A stretch of DNA of 64,000 bases. Origin: Salinirubrum litoreum (GTDB taxonomy: Archaea > Halobacteriota > Halobacteria > Halobacteriales > Haloferacaceae). Location: NCBI RefSeq assembly GCF_020567425.1, contig NZ_JAJCVJ010000001.1:372001-436000 (forward strand). The letters are read 5' to 3'. The notes below the pieces were generated by a model. That model saw only the letters and a program-made list of their open reading frames with translations. It was not told where the DNA came from and ran no database searches. Every line of letters starts with the position of its first letter. Position 1 is the first letter of the stretch. This document shows positions 34,441 to 42,923 of the stretch, piece by piece. The position numbers and the translations under genes are program-made.

Positions 34441-34923
34441 TCAGTCCTCCAGCACTCGTTTCGTCTCGCGGTGGCGACCCCGGAACATCGGCTCGAAGCC
34501 GACGACCGCGAGGGGCCCGACCGCGTCACCGAGTGGACCGAGCGGCAGGCGGTAGGAGACGCGATCCGAGACGATCGTCTCGTCGCCGTCGGCGAAGAAG
34601 CGGTGCGTGTGGACCCAGCGCCGGAACGGACCGCCCTCCATCACGTCGCGGAACATCGCCGCACCGGGCGACTCCTCGCGGTCGGTGATCCGGGAGGTCC
34701 ACCGCTGGCGCGGCCCGACACCGAAGGGTCGCATCGACATCGTGATCGCCGACCCGGCTTCCAGAATCTCGGGGTCTCGCTCGCCGTCCGGACCGACGAC
34801 CTCCTCGACGGCGAGGTGCATGAACTCGGGTGTCAGCGCCTCCAGTCCGGACACCTTGGAGTGGAACGACCAGACCTCGTCGAAGGGTGCGCGAACCCGC
34901 GTCTCCCGCTGGTACACTGGCAT
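34441..34923 (-). CDS. SRPBCC (CoxG/ligand-binding) family protein
   Basis: 160 residues beginning MPVYQRETRVRAPFDEVW, the first strand and helix of the SRPBCC fold; FHSKVSGLEALTPEFMHL follows, then a C-terminal PMFRGRHRETKRVLED. Relatives are annotated as cell-division inhibitor-like or cyclase-like SRPBCC proteins. The MPVYQ start is preferred over an ATG nine codons upstream because homologues begin here. Convergent with the lyase gene; the ligand is unknown. Confidence 0.8.
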   Translation of the reverse strand: MPVYQRETRVRAPFDEVWSFHSKVSGLEALTPEFMHLAVEEVVGPDGERDPEILEAGSAITMSMRPFGVGPRQRWTSRITDREESPGAAMFRDVMEGGPFRRWVHTHRFFADGDETIVSDRVSYRLPLGPLGDAVGPLAVVGFEPMFRGRHRETKRVLED

Positions 34924-35040
34924 CGCTCCTCGTTGGTACCGGCGGGACAAAAGCCCGTCCGTCGCTGTCGCGGTGGCGTCTGCAGTCGAGCGGTAGTCCC
35001 CACGTCACCGCAGTCCCGAACCGAACGGTCGCCGCCTCGA

Positions 35041-35865
35041 TCACACCAGTCGTTTCAGGAACCGCCAGATCGAGTCCTGCACCACGTCGGGCAGGAACCG
35101 GCCGAGCACCGCGATCTGTGCCACGGTCCCGCTCGGATACCGGGCCGGGGGCTTCGTCGAACTCGCCGCGTCGAGGATGTCCTCTGCGACGCGCGCCGGG
35201 GAGATTGCACCCGGGCCGCCGCCACCGAGAGCCTCGCTGTCCTCGAACAGACTGTAGAGGCTCTCGTACGCACCGGAGCGTTCCAGTTCGTCCAACTGGT
35301 CGTCCGCGCGGTCGGTGAACTGCGTCTCGACCGGCCCCGGTTCGACGAGTACCGCGTCGATGCCGTACTCCGACACCTCGTTTCTGAGCGCGTCGGTCAT
35401 CGCTTCGAGGGCGAACTTCGACCCGCAGTACGCGCCGCTTCCGGGGAACGCGATCCGACCCGCGACCGAGGAGACGTTGACGATGGTCCCGGACTCCTGT
35501 TCGCGCATGTGCGGCAGGACCGCCCGCGTCAGGCGGTGTGGCCCGTTGACGTTCACCTCGAACTGCCGGTCGAGGACCTCGGTCGGGACGTCCTCGGTCG
35601 GGCCGAACTGCGCGTAGCCCGCGTTGTTCACGAGGCAGTCGAGTTTCCCCTCCTCGTCGACGATGCGGTCCACGACGCGCTCCACGTCGCCCTGATCGGT
35701 CACGTCGAGCGTGGCGAGTTCACAGCCAGCCTCGCCGAGCGTCTCGATGTCGGCTGGGTTGCGAGCCGTCGCGTAGACGATCCAGTCCTCGTCGAGGAAG
35801 GCGCGCGCCGTCGCACGGCCGATCCCGGACGAACAGCCGGTGATGAGGACGGTGTCGGGTTTCAC
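35041..35865 (-). CDS. Short-chain dehydrogenase/reductase
   Basis: 274 residues from a GTG at 35865 (VKPDTVLITG). Classical SDR: TGCSSGIG at about 9-16, NNAG in CLVNNAGYAQFG, the catalytic Ser in VNVSSVAGR, and Tyr/Lys in YCGSK. An earlier GTG at 35889 is possible, but ATTTA at 35891-35896 (complementary strand) is only 5 bases from it and 28 from 35865, so the later start fits a leaderless transcript. A C-terminal hydrophobic helix (VAQIAVLGRFLPDVVQ) could bring it to the membrane. Substrate unknown. Confidence 0.85.
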   Translation of the reverse strand: MKPDTVLITGCSSGIGRATARAFLDEDWIVYATARNPADIETLGEAGCELATLDVTDQGDVERVVDRIVDEEGKLDCLVNNAGYAQFGPTEDVPTEVLDRQFEVNVNGPHRLTRAVLPHMREQESGTIVNVSSVAGRIAFPGSGAYCGSKFALEAMTDALRNEVSEYGIDAVLVEPGPVETQFTDRADDQLDELERSGAYESLYSLFEDSEALGGGGPGAISPARVAEDILDAASSTKPPARYPSGTVAQIAVLGRFLPDVVQDSIWRFLKRLV

Positions 35866-35890
35866 ACCGGGACGACGATGGGGCGGCACG

Positions 35891-35896
35891 TAAATC
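35891..35896 (-). promoter_or_regulatory. TATA-like box for the SDR gene
   Basis: GATTTA on the complementary strand, about 28 bases before the GTG at 35865. It decides between two possible GTG starts. Confidence 0.45.
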
Positions 35897-35941
35897 CCGA
35901 CGGTCCGTCACGTCCACAGCACAGGCACGCAGTGTCGCACG

Positions 35942-36010
35942 CCGTCTCGCTCACCCTCTCACTCGCCCAGTCGCCTACTCGCCTACTCGCTCACTCTCTC
36001 ACTCACTCAG
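35942..36010. repeat. Purine/pyrimidine-biased short tandem repeats
   Basis: On the complementary strand, the tail of the endonuclease V gene and its downstream DNA are units of GAGTGAG, GAGCGAGTA and GGCGAGTA. The stop codon lies inside the repeat. It looks like slippage-prone simple sequence. Confidence 0.6.
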
Positions 36011-36856
36011 GTCCCGCTTCACTTCGTCGGCGTAGGCGTCCGCGAGTCGCGTCGGCTCCGGGAGTTTGTACTTGCCGCCGACGGCCGCGACGAGTTCCAC
36101 CGTCGTCTCCGCCGAGACACGGTGGCCGGGACTGACGTACAGCGGGTTGATCGTCCGGTTCGTGTCGTACTGCCGGGACTGGTAGGCGTGTCCGATCACG
36201 GTGCCGGGGTCGGCGTTCACGTCGGCGTCCGCGTGGATCGGCGTCCGCCACCCCGCCGGTCGGTCGGTCACCGACTCGGCCGGCGTCCCGCACAGCAGGT
36301 TCTTCGCCACCCCGACGCTCGGCGTGTCGAACACGACGCCCATGTGCGTCGCCAGTCCGGCCTGCCGGTAGTGGATGCGGCCACTCCCGTCGAAGACGAG
36401 CAGGTCCGGATCGCGCTCGACCGCCGACAGTGCGTCGATGATCGGCCCACCCTCGCGGAAGGACAGCAGACCGGGGATGTACGGCGTCGACAGTTCGGTG
36501 ACGGCGTAGACCCGATCCACGACCGTACTCCCGCGCAGGAGCACCACCGCGCTGACGGCGTGGTCGTCCAGAAACGCCTGATCCACGCCGGCGATCAGCG
36601 GCCGCTCGCTGTCGGAGGCCGCACCGATCCCACCCGACTCGGTGTCGTCGTCACCAGCGTCCGGACCGCCGGTCGACAGCGTCTCGTTCACGCCCGTCAC
36701 GGTCTCCGGCGGCACGTGGTTCGCCGTCACGTCTGTCGGAGCGAAGTCGAACGAATCGGTGAACTCGGCCGCGTCGGCGACGTCGTGTTGGAGTGCCTCC
36801 ATCTCGTCGCGGCTCAGGTCGGGGTCGGGGGCGAACTCGGGACGAACCGGCTCCAT
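35999..36856 (-). CDS. nfi: Endonuclease V (deoxyinosine 3'-endonuclease)
   Basis: 285 residues. The core PLIAGVDQAFLDDHAVSAVV (first catalytic Asp), LSTPYIPGLLSFREGGPI, LLVFDGSGRIHYRQAGLATH (catalytic Asp then His region) and VGVAKNLLCG match endonuclease V, which cuts DNA or RNA next to inosine. An N-terminal extension of about 80 residues, with a DAGDDDTESGG acidic run, is longer than in bacterial Nfi. The start overlaps the rhomboid stop (TGATG), so translation is coupled. Confidence 0.92.
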   Translation of the reverse strand: MEPVRPEFAPDPDLSRDEMEALQHDVADAAEFTDSFDFAPTDVTANHVPPETVTGVNETLSTGGPDAGDDDTESGGIGAASDSERPLIAGVDQAFLDDHAVSAVVLLRGSTVVDRVYAVTELSTPYIPGLLSFREGGPIIDALSAVERDPDLLVFDGSGRIHYRQAGLATHMGVVFDTPSVGVAKNLLCGTPAESVTDRPAGWRTPIHADADVNADPGTVIGHAYQSRQYDTNRTINPLYVSPGHRVSAETTVELVAAVGGKYKLPEPTRLADAYADEVKRDLSE

Positions 36857-37773
36857 CAGAACGGCCCTCGGCCGCCGCCGCGCTGGTTGCCGAATCGGAG
36901 GTTCTCGGGCGCACGGGCTTCGCCTTTCACACGCTCGCCGTAGACGAGTCCGATCACCAGCCCCCCGAGATGGGCGAAGTGCGCGACCCCACCACCGCCC
37001 AGCGAGCCGACACCGCCGAGGTAGCCGAGTCCGGCGAGCACGCTGAACCCGGCAAAGCCGATGGTCAGCACCCACAGCGGCATCGGGATGATGAAGTAGA
37101 GGTAGACGCGCATCCCCGGATTCAGGACGGTGAGTACGCCCATCAGGGCCATGATCGCCCCACTCGCGCCGAGGACGCCCGGCACGAACTCGCCGAGGGC
37201 GGCCCCGACGCCGAGTTGGGCGAAGCCGGCGAACGCGCCCGCGACGAGAAACAGCGCGGCGAAGCGCTTCGAGCCGAGTCGGCGCTCGACGACCGGCCCG
37301 AAGAAGTACAGCACGATGCTGTTGATCCCGATGTGGACGAAGCCCCCGTGCGAGAAGATGGACGTGAGCCACGTCCACGCGTACGCCGGCGTGGGGTTCT
37401 GCGGCGAGAGGACGAAGACGGTGTTCCAGAGTCCGGAGGTGGGCTGAGCGCCCAGCAGGAACGGGAAGACGAAGTACTGCAGGAGGAAGGTGATCCACAT
37501 CAGTCCGAGGAACAGGAACGTCACGTTGCCCCGGAAGTAGCCCATCACGCCGCCGGTGCCGGTGATCCGGTCGGTGAGGCTCCCGCCGCCGCCCCGGTTG
37601 TCCACGCTGTCGTCGAAGCCGCTGTCGAAGACGCCGGAGGGGTCGTTCCACTGGTTCAGCCCCGGACACTCGTGGTTCTCCGGGAGGCGGTGCTCGGCAC
37701 AGAACGTGTTGCCGCACCGCCGACACTGGTACGGCAGTTCCTCGTGACTGCCGCACACGTCGCATTCGGCCAT
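36856..37773 (-). CDS. Rhomboid protease with N-terminal zinc finger
   Basis: 305 residues. Residues 1-38 form an AN1-type zinc finger (CDVCGSHEELPYQCRRCGN, then FCAEHRLPENHEC). After a glycine-rich linker there are six or seven membrane helices with the rhomboid catalytic pair: Ser204 in GASGA and His268 in AHLGG. The loop W-x-SIFSHGGFVHIGIN fits the oxyanion/His region. Rhomboids cut helical membrane substrates. The cytosolic zinc finger may bind ubiquitin-like proteins or the substrate tail. Overlaps nfi by one base. Confidence 0.93.
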   Translation of the reverse strand: MAECDVCGSHEELPYQCRRCGNTFCAEHRLPENHECPGLNQWNDPSGVFDSGFDDSVDNRGGGGSLTDRITGTGGVMGYFRGNVTFLFLGLMWITFLLQYFVFPFLLGAQPTSGLWNTVFVLSPQNPTPAYAWTWLTSIFSHGGFVHIGINSIVLYFFGPVVERRLGSKRFAALFLVAGAFAGFAQLGVGAALGEFVPGVLGASGAIMALMGVLTVLNPGMRVYLYFIIPMPLWVLTIGFAGFSVLAGLGYLGGVGSLGGGGVAHFAHLGGLVIGLVYGERVKGEARAPENLRFGNQRGGGRGPF

Positions 37774-38261
37774 TGGTTCAGTTTGGGCCTTGACCGCCTA
37801 AAGGGGTTTGGCTCGGGGGTGCGTACCACGTCTCACCGCAGTCGACGTGTTCTGTGGATTTACCGGTTCTGAGGAGGCCCCCCGGCGGCGGAAACCCCTT
37901 CGGGTGGCTGTCGTTTCCACCGGTCGGCGCGTGGTGGGACCCCGGCCGTCGCAGTACGCCCCACACCTCCCCGACTGCCGACGGCCCGGACTGCGAGCAG
38001 GTCACTCGCTGTCGCTCGGACACTGCTCGGAGTCGGACGTCGGCAGATCGCGTCCACACCGGGGTCCGGGGTGTCGCGGCGTGGTCGTGGGTGCCGCGGT
38101 CGTCGCCGTCGTGTACTCGTGGTTGTCGTCTGTTCGTGGTCGCCGCGTCCGTGGTTGCCGCAGGTTCGCGGTCGGGACGTGTTCGCGGTCGCGGGGGGCC
38201 GCACCGACCGGGACGACCGAGATAGGGAGGTTTCAAGTCCGGCCACACGGAAGCGTCGGGT
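37774..38261. other. Long GC-rich intergenic region between rhomboid and gatD
   Basis: 488 bases with divergent promoters at the ends: CCTAAAGG (37797-37804) about 27 bases before the rhomboid start, and GGTTTCAAG (38229-38237) about 29 bases before gatD. Between them are an inverted repeat CGAGCAG/CTGCTCG (37994-38000 / 38023-38029), a GGAAAC...GTTTCC pair with an inner CCC-TTC-GGG hairpin near 37890-37915, and a degenerate G/T-rich stretch (38075-38200). I see no protein-like frame and no RNase P or SRP signature. Confidence 0.5.
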
Positions 38262-39506
38262 ATGAACGCAGGGGACCGCGTCCGCGTCGAACGCGGGGAC
38301 GTGACCAACGAGGGCGTACTGTTACCCTCCACGACGGCCGACCACCTCGTCGTCAAACTCGACGGGGGGTACAACGTCGGCATCGACCGGGCCGACGCCG
38401 ACGTGGAGATTCTCGAGTCCGACGTGTACGACGTGGGCGGCGAGGACGGCGAGGACACGAGAAGCGAGATCGACTTCGACGACGACCTGCCGACCATCGC
38501 GCTCATCTCCACCGGCGGCACCATCGCCTCCACCGTGGACTACCGCACCGGCGCGGTCACGGCGCAGTTCGACGCCGAGGACGTGCTCCGGGCGGTCCCG
38601 GACCTCGCGGGCCGGGCGAACTACCGGGGTCGCGTCGTCGCCAACATCCTCTCGGAGAACATGGACCCCGACATCTGGCAGGACCTCGCACGGGCGGTCT
38701 CCGAGGAGATCGAGGCCGGCGCGGACGGCGTGGTCGTGATGCACGGCACCGACACGATGCAGTACAGCGCCTCCGCGCTGTCGATGATGCTCGACACGCC
38801 GGTTCCCATCGTCTTCACCGGGAGCCAGCGCTCTGCCGACCGCCCCTCCTCGGACAACGTGATGAACGCGGTCTGTGCGGTGGAAGCCGCGAAGGCCGAC
38901 GCCGCCGAGGTGATGCTCTGTATGCACGGCTCCGAGAGCGACGACTACTGTTCGCTCCACCGGGGTACCCGCGTCCGGAAGAACCACACCTCCCGCCGGA
39001 ACGCCTTCGAGACGGTCGGTGCCGAACCGCTCGGCCGCGTGGACTACGACACCGAGGACGTCTCCTTCCGGCGCGAATACGCCGAACGCGGCGCGGCCGA
39101 CCTGGCGATCCACCCGGACCTCGCAGACGACGTGGAACTCGTGAAGTTCACGCCGGGGATGGACCCAGCCGCGCTGGACTACCTCGACGGGAAGTCCGGC
39201 GTCGTCATCGAGGGGACCGGGCTCGGCCACGTCCACACGGACCTCATCCCGCGCTTCGCCGAACTCGTCGAGGACGGGACGACGGTCGTCATGACCAGTC
39301 AGTGTCTCGAAGGGCGGGTCTGTGACCGGGTGTACGACACCGGTCGGGATCTGCTAGAGGCCGGTGTCGTGGAGGCGGGCGACACCCTCCCGGAGACGGC
39401 GAAGGTGAAGCTGATGTGGGTGCTGGCGAACACCGACGCCCCCGCCGAGGCGATGGGCGAGGACCTCGTCGGCGAACTCCAGTCGCGGTCGGTGCCGTGG
39501 ACCTGA
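38262..39506 (+). CDS. gatD: Glu-tRNA(Gln) amidotransferase subunit D
   Basis: 414 residues. An N-terminal beta domain (RVRVERGDVTNEGVLLP) precedes a type I asparaginase-like domain: TGGTIAS (84-90) with the catalytic Thr, VVMHGTDTMQYSASAL, PIVFTGSQRSADRP and the C-terminal EGTGLGH. With GatE it converts Glu-tRNA(Gln) to Gln-tRNA(Gln), the archaeal pathway. A TATA-like box lies about 29 bases before the ATG. GatE is not in the window. The next gene follows one base after the stop. Confidence 0.95.
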   Translation: MNAGDRVRVERGDVTNEGVLLPSTTADHLVVKLDGGYNVGIDRADADVEILESDVYDVGGEDGEDTRSEIDFDDDLPTIALISTGGTIASTVDYRTGAVTAQFDAEDVLRAVPDLAGRANYRGRVVANILSENMDPDIWQDLARAVSEEIEAGADGVVVMHGTDTMQYSASALSMMLDTPVPIVFTGSQRSADRPSSDNVMNAVCAVEAAKADAAEVMLCMHGSESDDYCSLHRGTRVRKNHTSRRNAFETVGAEPLGRVDYDTEDVSFRREYAERGAADLAIHPDLADDVELVKFTPGMDPAALDYLDGKSGVVIEGTGLGHVHTDLIPRFAELVEDGTTVVMTSQCLEGRVCDRVYDTGRDLLEAGVVEAGDTLPETAKVKLMWVLANTDAPAEAMGEDLVGELQSRSVPWT

Positions 39507-39507
39507 G

Positions 39508-40470
39508 ATGAGCGACGCCGACGACCCGTCCGGCGACACGGCGGAGATCACGGTCCGTCAGGCAACGCCGGACGACTACGAGGCGGTCGCCGGCTTCACC
39601 CGGCACACGTGGCAGGAGCGCGGCGTCAGCGACTACATCCCGGACATCTACCACGAGTGGATCGCGGGCGACGGCCCGACCCAGCGCACCTTCGTCCTCG
39701 ACGCCGGCGACGACCTCGCGGGCATCTGTCAGGGCGTCCTGCTCTCCGAGCACGAGGCGTGGGCACAGGGGATGCGCGTCAACACCGACTTCCGGGGGCA
39801 GGGCGTCTCGCTGGACCTCTCCCGGGCGCTGTTCGACTGGGCGCGCGAGCAGGGGGCGACGGTCTGCCGGAACATGGTGTTCTCGTGGAACGTCGCCGGT
39901 CTCGGCCAGTCTCGCGCCGCCGGCTTCGGTCCCGGCACGGAGTTCCGGTGGGCACAGCCGACGCCCGACCCGGACGCCGACCCCGCCCTGCAGATCACGA
40001 CCGAAGCCGACGCCGGGTGGGCGTTCTGGTCGGGGAGCGACGCACGGAGCCACCTGCGCGGACTCGCGCTGGACGACGAGGAGACGTGGGCGCTGTCGGA
40101 ACTCACCCGCGAGCGACTCCACGCGGCGGCCGACGACGACCGCCTGTTCGTCGTACAAGACGGGGGGACGCGCGGACTCTCCTACCGCAACCGGACCTAC
40201 GAACGCGAACAGGAGACCGACGAGGGGACGGAGACGCTCACGTGGGCGGAGTACGCGGTCGGCGCGTGGGCCGATCCGGAGGCGGCACGAGCACTCTACC
40301 GGGCGGTCGCGCGGGACGCGGCCGAAGTCGGTGCCGACCGGACCCGAGTCCTGATCCCCGAAGGTGTCCGGTGGGTCTCGGACACGGCCGTCTCGCGGGT
40401 CGGCGTCTCGGAGGAACCGGACTTCGTGATGCAGGCCGATCTGACCGATCCGGCGGTCGCCGACAACTGA
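39508..40470 (+). CDS. GNAT-family N-acetyltransferase
   Basis: 320 residues. The N-terminal half is a GNAT domain: ITVRQATPDDYEAVAGFTR, GMRVNTDFRGQGVSLDLSR (acetyl-CoA pyrophosphate loop with Arg-Gly-x-Gly) and NVAGLGQSRAAGFGPG. The C-terminal half (about 170-320) is a second domain with a degenerate pattern. It starts one base after gatD, so it is co-transcribed with it. The acceptor is unknown. Confidence 0.85.
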   Translation: MSDADDPSGDTAEITVRQATPDDYEAVAGFTRHTWQERGVSDYIPDIYHEWIAGDGPTQRTFVLDAGDDLAGICQGVLLSEHEAWAQGMRVNTDFRGQGVSLDLSRALFDWAREQGATVCRNMVFSWNVAGLGQSRAAGFGPGTEFRWAQPTPDPDADPALQITTEADAGWAFWSGSDARSHLRGLALDDEETWALSELTRERLHAAADDDRLFVVQDGGTRGLSYRNRTYEREQETDEGTETLTWAEYAVGAWADPEAARALYRAVARDAAEVGADRTRVLIPEGVRWVSDTAVSRVGVSEEPDFVMQADLTDPAVADN

Positions 40471-40492
40471 CGGATCGGGCGGAGGTCGCGAG

Positions 40493-41134
40493 TCACTCTT
40501 CTGCGGGCGATCCGCGCAGGTGCCGGTAGACCGGTCCGGCGAGCAGCAGTGCTCCGACGAGTCCGACCGCGACGAGCAGTCGCAGGTCGACGACACCGGC
40601 CAGCGAGTCGGCGGTCAGCGCCTCCATCGAGTCGCCCGCGAGCACGCCCGCGACGGCCCACGGGAGTTCGCCGATAGCGGTCCCGACGACGAACGTCGGG
40701 AGCGAGACGCCGGCGACGCCGGCCCCGGCAGACACCACGTCGGAGGGGGCCGGTGCGAGGCGACTGGCAGTCACGCCGCGGACACCGCCGGTCGCGTCGA
40801 CCGCCCGGCGGCCCGCGTCGGCGAGTCGACTCTCTGCACCCACGGAGCGAGCGAAGAGGAACGTCGGGACGCTGGAGACGACGATCAACAGGAGTGCGAA
40901 GGGGAGGCCGGCGGGACCGAAGGCGTAGCCCACGGCGACCGCGAGCAGGGTCGTCGGCCATGCGAGCAGTGGGCGGACCACGGCGACTGCGAGGAGCGCC
41001 CCGGCGAACAGCAGTGGCTCGGCGGTGAGCGCGTCGAGTCTGTCGAGGGCGACAGCCGGACCGACGAGAAGTGCGAGGGCGACGACACAGGCCGGCACGA
41101 CGAGTCCGAGCGCGAGCCGGTGTCGTCGACGCAT
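40493..41134 (-). CDS. TVP38/TMEM64 (DedA-like) membrane protein
   Basis: 213 residues with about five or six hydrophobic segments. FGPAGLPFALLLIVVSSVPT and GVTASRLAPAPSDVVSAGAG fit the SNARE-associated/DedA (VTT) domain, where the Arg/Pro-containing re-entrant loops sit. Members are proposed lipid scramblases or membrane-homeostasis factors. The start MRRRHRLALG was chosen because the 41 upstream codons are Arg/Ser-rich and not membrane-like. Confidence 0.8.
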   Translation of the reverse strand: MRRRHRLALGLVVPACVVALALLVGPAVALDRLDALTAEPLLFAGALLAVAVVRPLLAWPTTLLAVAVGYAFGPAGLPFALLLIVVSSVPTFLFARSVGAESRLADAGRRAVDATGGVRGVTASRLAPAPSDVVSAGAGVAGVSLPTFVVGTAIGELPWAVAGVLAGDSMEALTADSLAGVVDLRLLVAVGLVGALLLAGPVYRHLRGSPAEE

Positions 41135-41240
41135 GGCGACTGCTGGGAGGACGTCGGGGATACGTCTTGTGATCGTTCGGGACCGGGCAGGCTCCGAGCG
41201 GGGGCGTGTCTCGCTCTCGGAGGGACCACCAGATCGAAAC

Positions 41241-41250
41241 GCCTTATCGC
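41241..41250 (+). promoter_or_regulatory. TATA-like box for the EamA-like gene
   Basis: GCCTTATCGC is centred about 26 bases before the ATG at 41271 in a divergent region shared with the TVP38 gene. Confidence 0.45.
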
Positions 41251-41270
41251 CGACCACCGCAACGCAGTCT

Positions 41271-41696
41271 ATGAACTACCTCCCGTGGGCACTGCTCGCG
41301 CTGGCCGCCTACACACTCGTCGCGCCGCTGATGAGTATCGCCACGACCGGGGACGTGAAGATTCCGAGCAACGTCGCCGCGCTGATCTCGAACAGCATGC
41401 TCGTCGTCGCCACACTCGCCGTCATCCTCTACACCGGGCAGGACGCCGGGGCGTACCTCACCCACCCGAAGGCGAAGTACGTCTACGTCGCCGGCATCTG
41501 CCTCGCGGTCGGCATCCTCGCGTACTACCGGGCGCTGTCGCTCGGTCCCGTCAGCGTCGTCGCCCCCGTCTTCGGGATGTTCCTCGTCACCAGTTCCGCA
41601 CTCGGTATCGTCTTCCTGAACGAGAGTCTGACCGCCAGAAAAGCCGCCGGCATCGGTCTCGCTATCGTCGCCGTCTACCTCGTCTCGGTGGAGTGA
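41271..41696 (+). CDS. EamA/DMT-type half transporter
   Basis: 141 residues with five hydrophobic helices: one EamA repeat, including ALSLGPVSVVAPVFGMFLV and the terminal GIVFLNESLTARKAAGIGLA, the signature of the drug/metabolite transporter superfamily. Being a single repeat it would act as a dimer, like EmrE-size proteins. The substrate is unknown. Confidence 0.85.
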   Translation: MNYLPWALLALAAYTLVAPLMSIATTGDVKIPSNVAALISNSMLVVATLAVILYTGQDAGAYLTHPKAKYVYVAGICLAVGILAYYRALSLGPVSVVAPVFGMFLVTSSALGIVFLNESLTARKAAGIGLAIVAVYLVSVE

Positions 41697-41837
41697 GCGC
41701 CGGTCGCCCCCGCCGGACACACACCTTCTCCCGGTCGAAACATCGCCTCTGGAAGCGGTTACTCAGGAAGTTGTAGTTACTCGGGGTGGATCCGGGCGAA
41801 TTCTTTTGCTCCCGTGCGTGTCAGTATCACACGCACC

Positions 41838-42878
41838 ATGCAAGCCGCGAGACTCCACGCGTACACCGACGACATGAGCGAGGCACTGCGCATCGACGAG
41901 ATCGACCGTCCCGAGATCACACGCTCCGACGGCATCGTCGTCGAAGTCCAGGGGGCGGGGTGGTGTCAGACGGACAACCACATCGTCGAGGGGATGTGGA
42001 CCGACTACGTCGAGCAGACACTGCCGATGACACTCGGCCACGAGAACGCGGGCGTCGTCGCCGAGACCGGCCCGGAGGTCCACACCGTCTCCGAGGGCGA
42101 TCAGGTGATCTGTCACCCGGTGATGACCTGCGGCACCTGCCGCCCCTGCCGACTCGGCGAGGACATGTACTGTGAGAACCTCGACTTCCCCGGCCTGACG
42201 ACCGACGGCGGCTTCGCCGAGTACCTGCTCACGAGCGAGCGTGCCGTCATCCCGCTCCCAGACGACGTAGACCCGATCGACATCGCGCCGCACGCCGACG
42301 CCGGGATCACCGCCTATCACGCCAGCAAGAAGGCCGTCGCGGAACTGAACCCCGGCGACACGGCGGTCGTCATCGGCGTCGGCGGACTCGGCCACATCGG
42401 CCTCCAGTGTCTCCGGGCCGACAGCGCCGCCGACATCGTGGCGGTGGACGTGAAAGACGCCGCCCTGGATCTGGCCGAGGACCTCGGTGCCGACTACACC
42501 GTCAACTCCGCGACCGACGACGTGGCGGCGGAGATCGCGGACTACACCGACGAGGTGGGTGCCCAGCAGGTCGTAGACTTCGTCGGCCGGGACGACACCA
42601 CCGCGCTCGCGCCGGACATCGTGGCGGCCGGCGGCGACCACCACATCGTCGGCTACGGCGGCCACATCCACGAGCCGTCTCAATCGCTCGTGGACGGCGA
42701 GTTCTCCTACCGGGGGACGCTGGTCGGCAAGTACAGCGAACTCCAGGAACTCGTCGCACTCGTGGAGCGTGGCGACGTCGACCTACTCACCTCCCGGTAC
42801 ACGCTGGACCAGATCAACGAGGTCGCAGAGAGACTGGAACACGGCGAGATCGAGGGGCGCGCGGTCATCACGCCCTGA
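41838..42878 (+). CDS. Zinc-dependent alcohol dehydrogenase (MDR)
   Basis: 346 residues. Catalytic zinc ligands Cys43 (GAGWCQTDNH) and His68/Glu69 (GHENAG) and the structural zinc cysteines 98, 101, 104 and 112 are all present. GVGGLGHIGLQC is the Rossmann dinucleotide loop; a following Asp (VAVDVKD) suggests NAD. It belongs to the medium-chain family. The ATG after ACGCACC was chosen because homologues begin MQAARLH. The substrate is not assignable; primary or branched alcohols are common. Confidence 0.9.
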   Translation: MQAARLHAYTDDMSEALRIDEIDRPEITRSDGIVVEVQGAGWCQTDNHIVEGMWTDYVEQTLPMTLGHENAGVVAETGPEVHTVSEGDQVICHPVMTCGTCRPCRLGEDMYCENLDFPGLTTDGGFAEYLLTSERAVIPLPDDVDPIDIAPHADAGITAYHASKKAVAELNPGDTAVVIGVGGLGHIGLQCLRADSAADIVAVDVKDAALDLAEDLGADYTVNSATDDVAAEIADYTDEVGAQQVVDFVGRDDTTALAPDIVAAGGDHHIVGYGGHIHEPSQSLVDGEFSYRGTLVGKYSELQELVALVERGDVDLLTSRYTLDQINEVAERLEHGEIEGRAVITP

Positions 42879-42923
42879 CCGCTCCGCTCGTCTTCGTCGA
42901 CTACCAGTCCCGTCGCTACCCTC

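Noticed and set aside
37774-38261. RNase P RNA or SRP RNA in the long gap before gatD
   Set aside because: I searched by eye for their conserved core motifs on both strands and found none. Only simple hairpins and G/T-rich repeats are visible.
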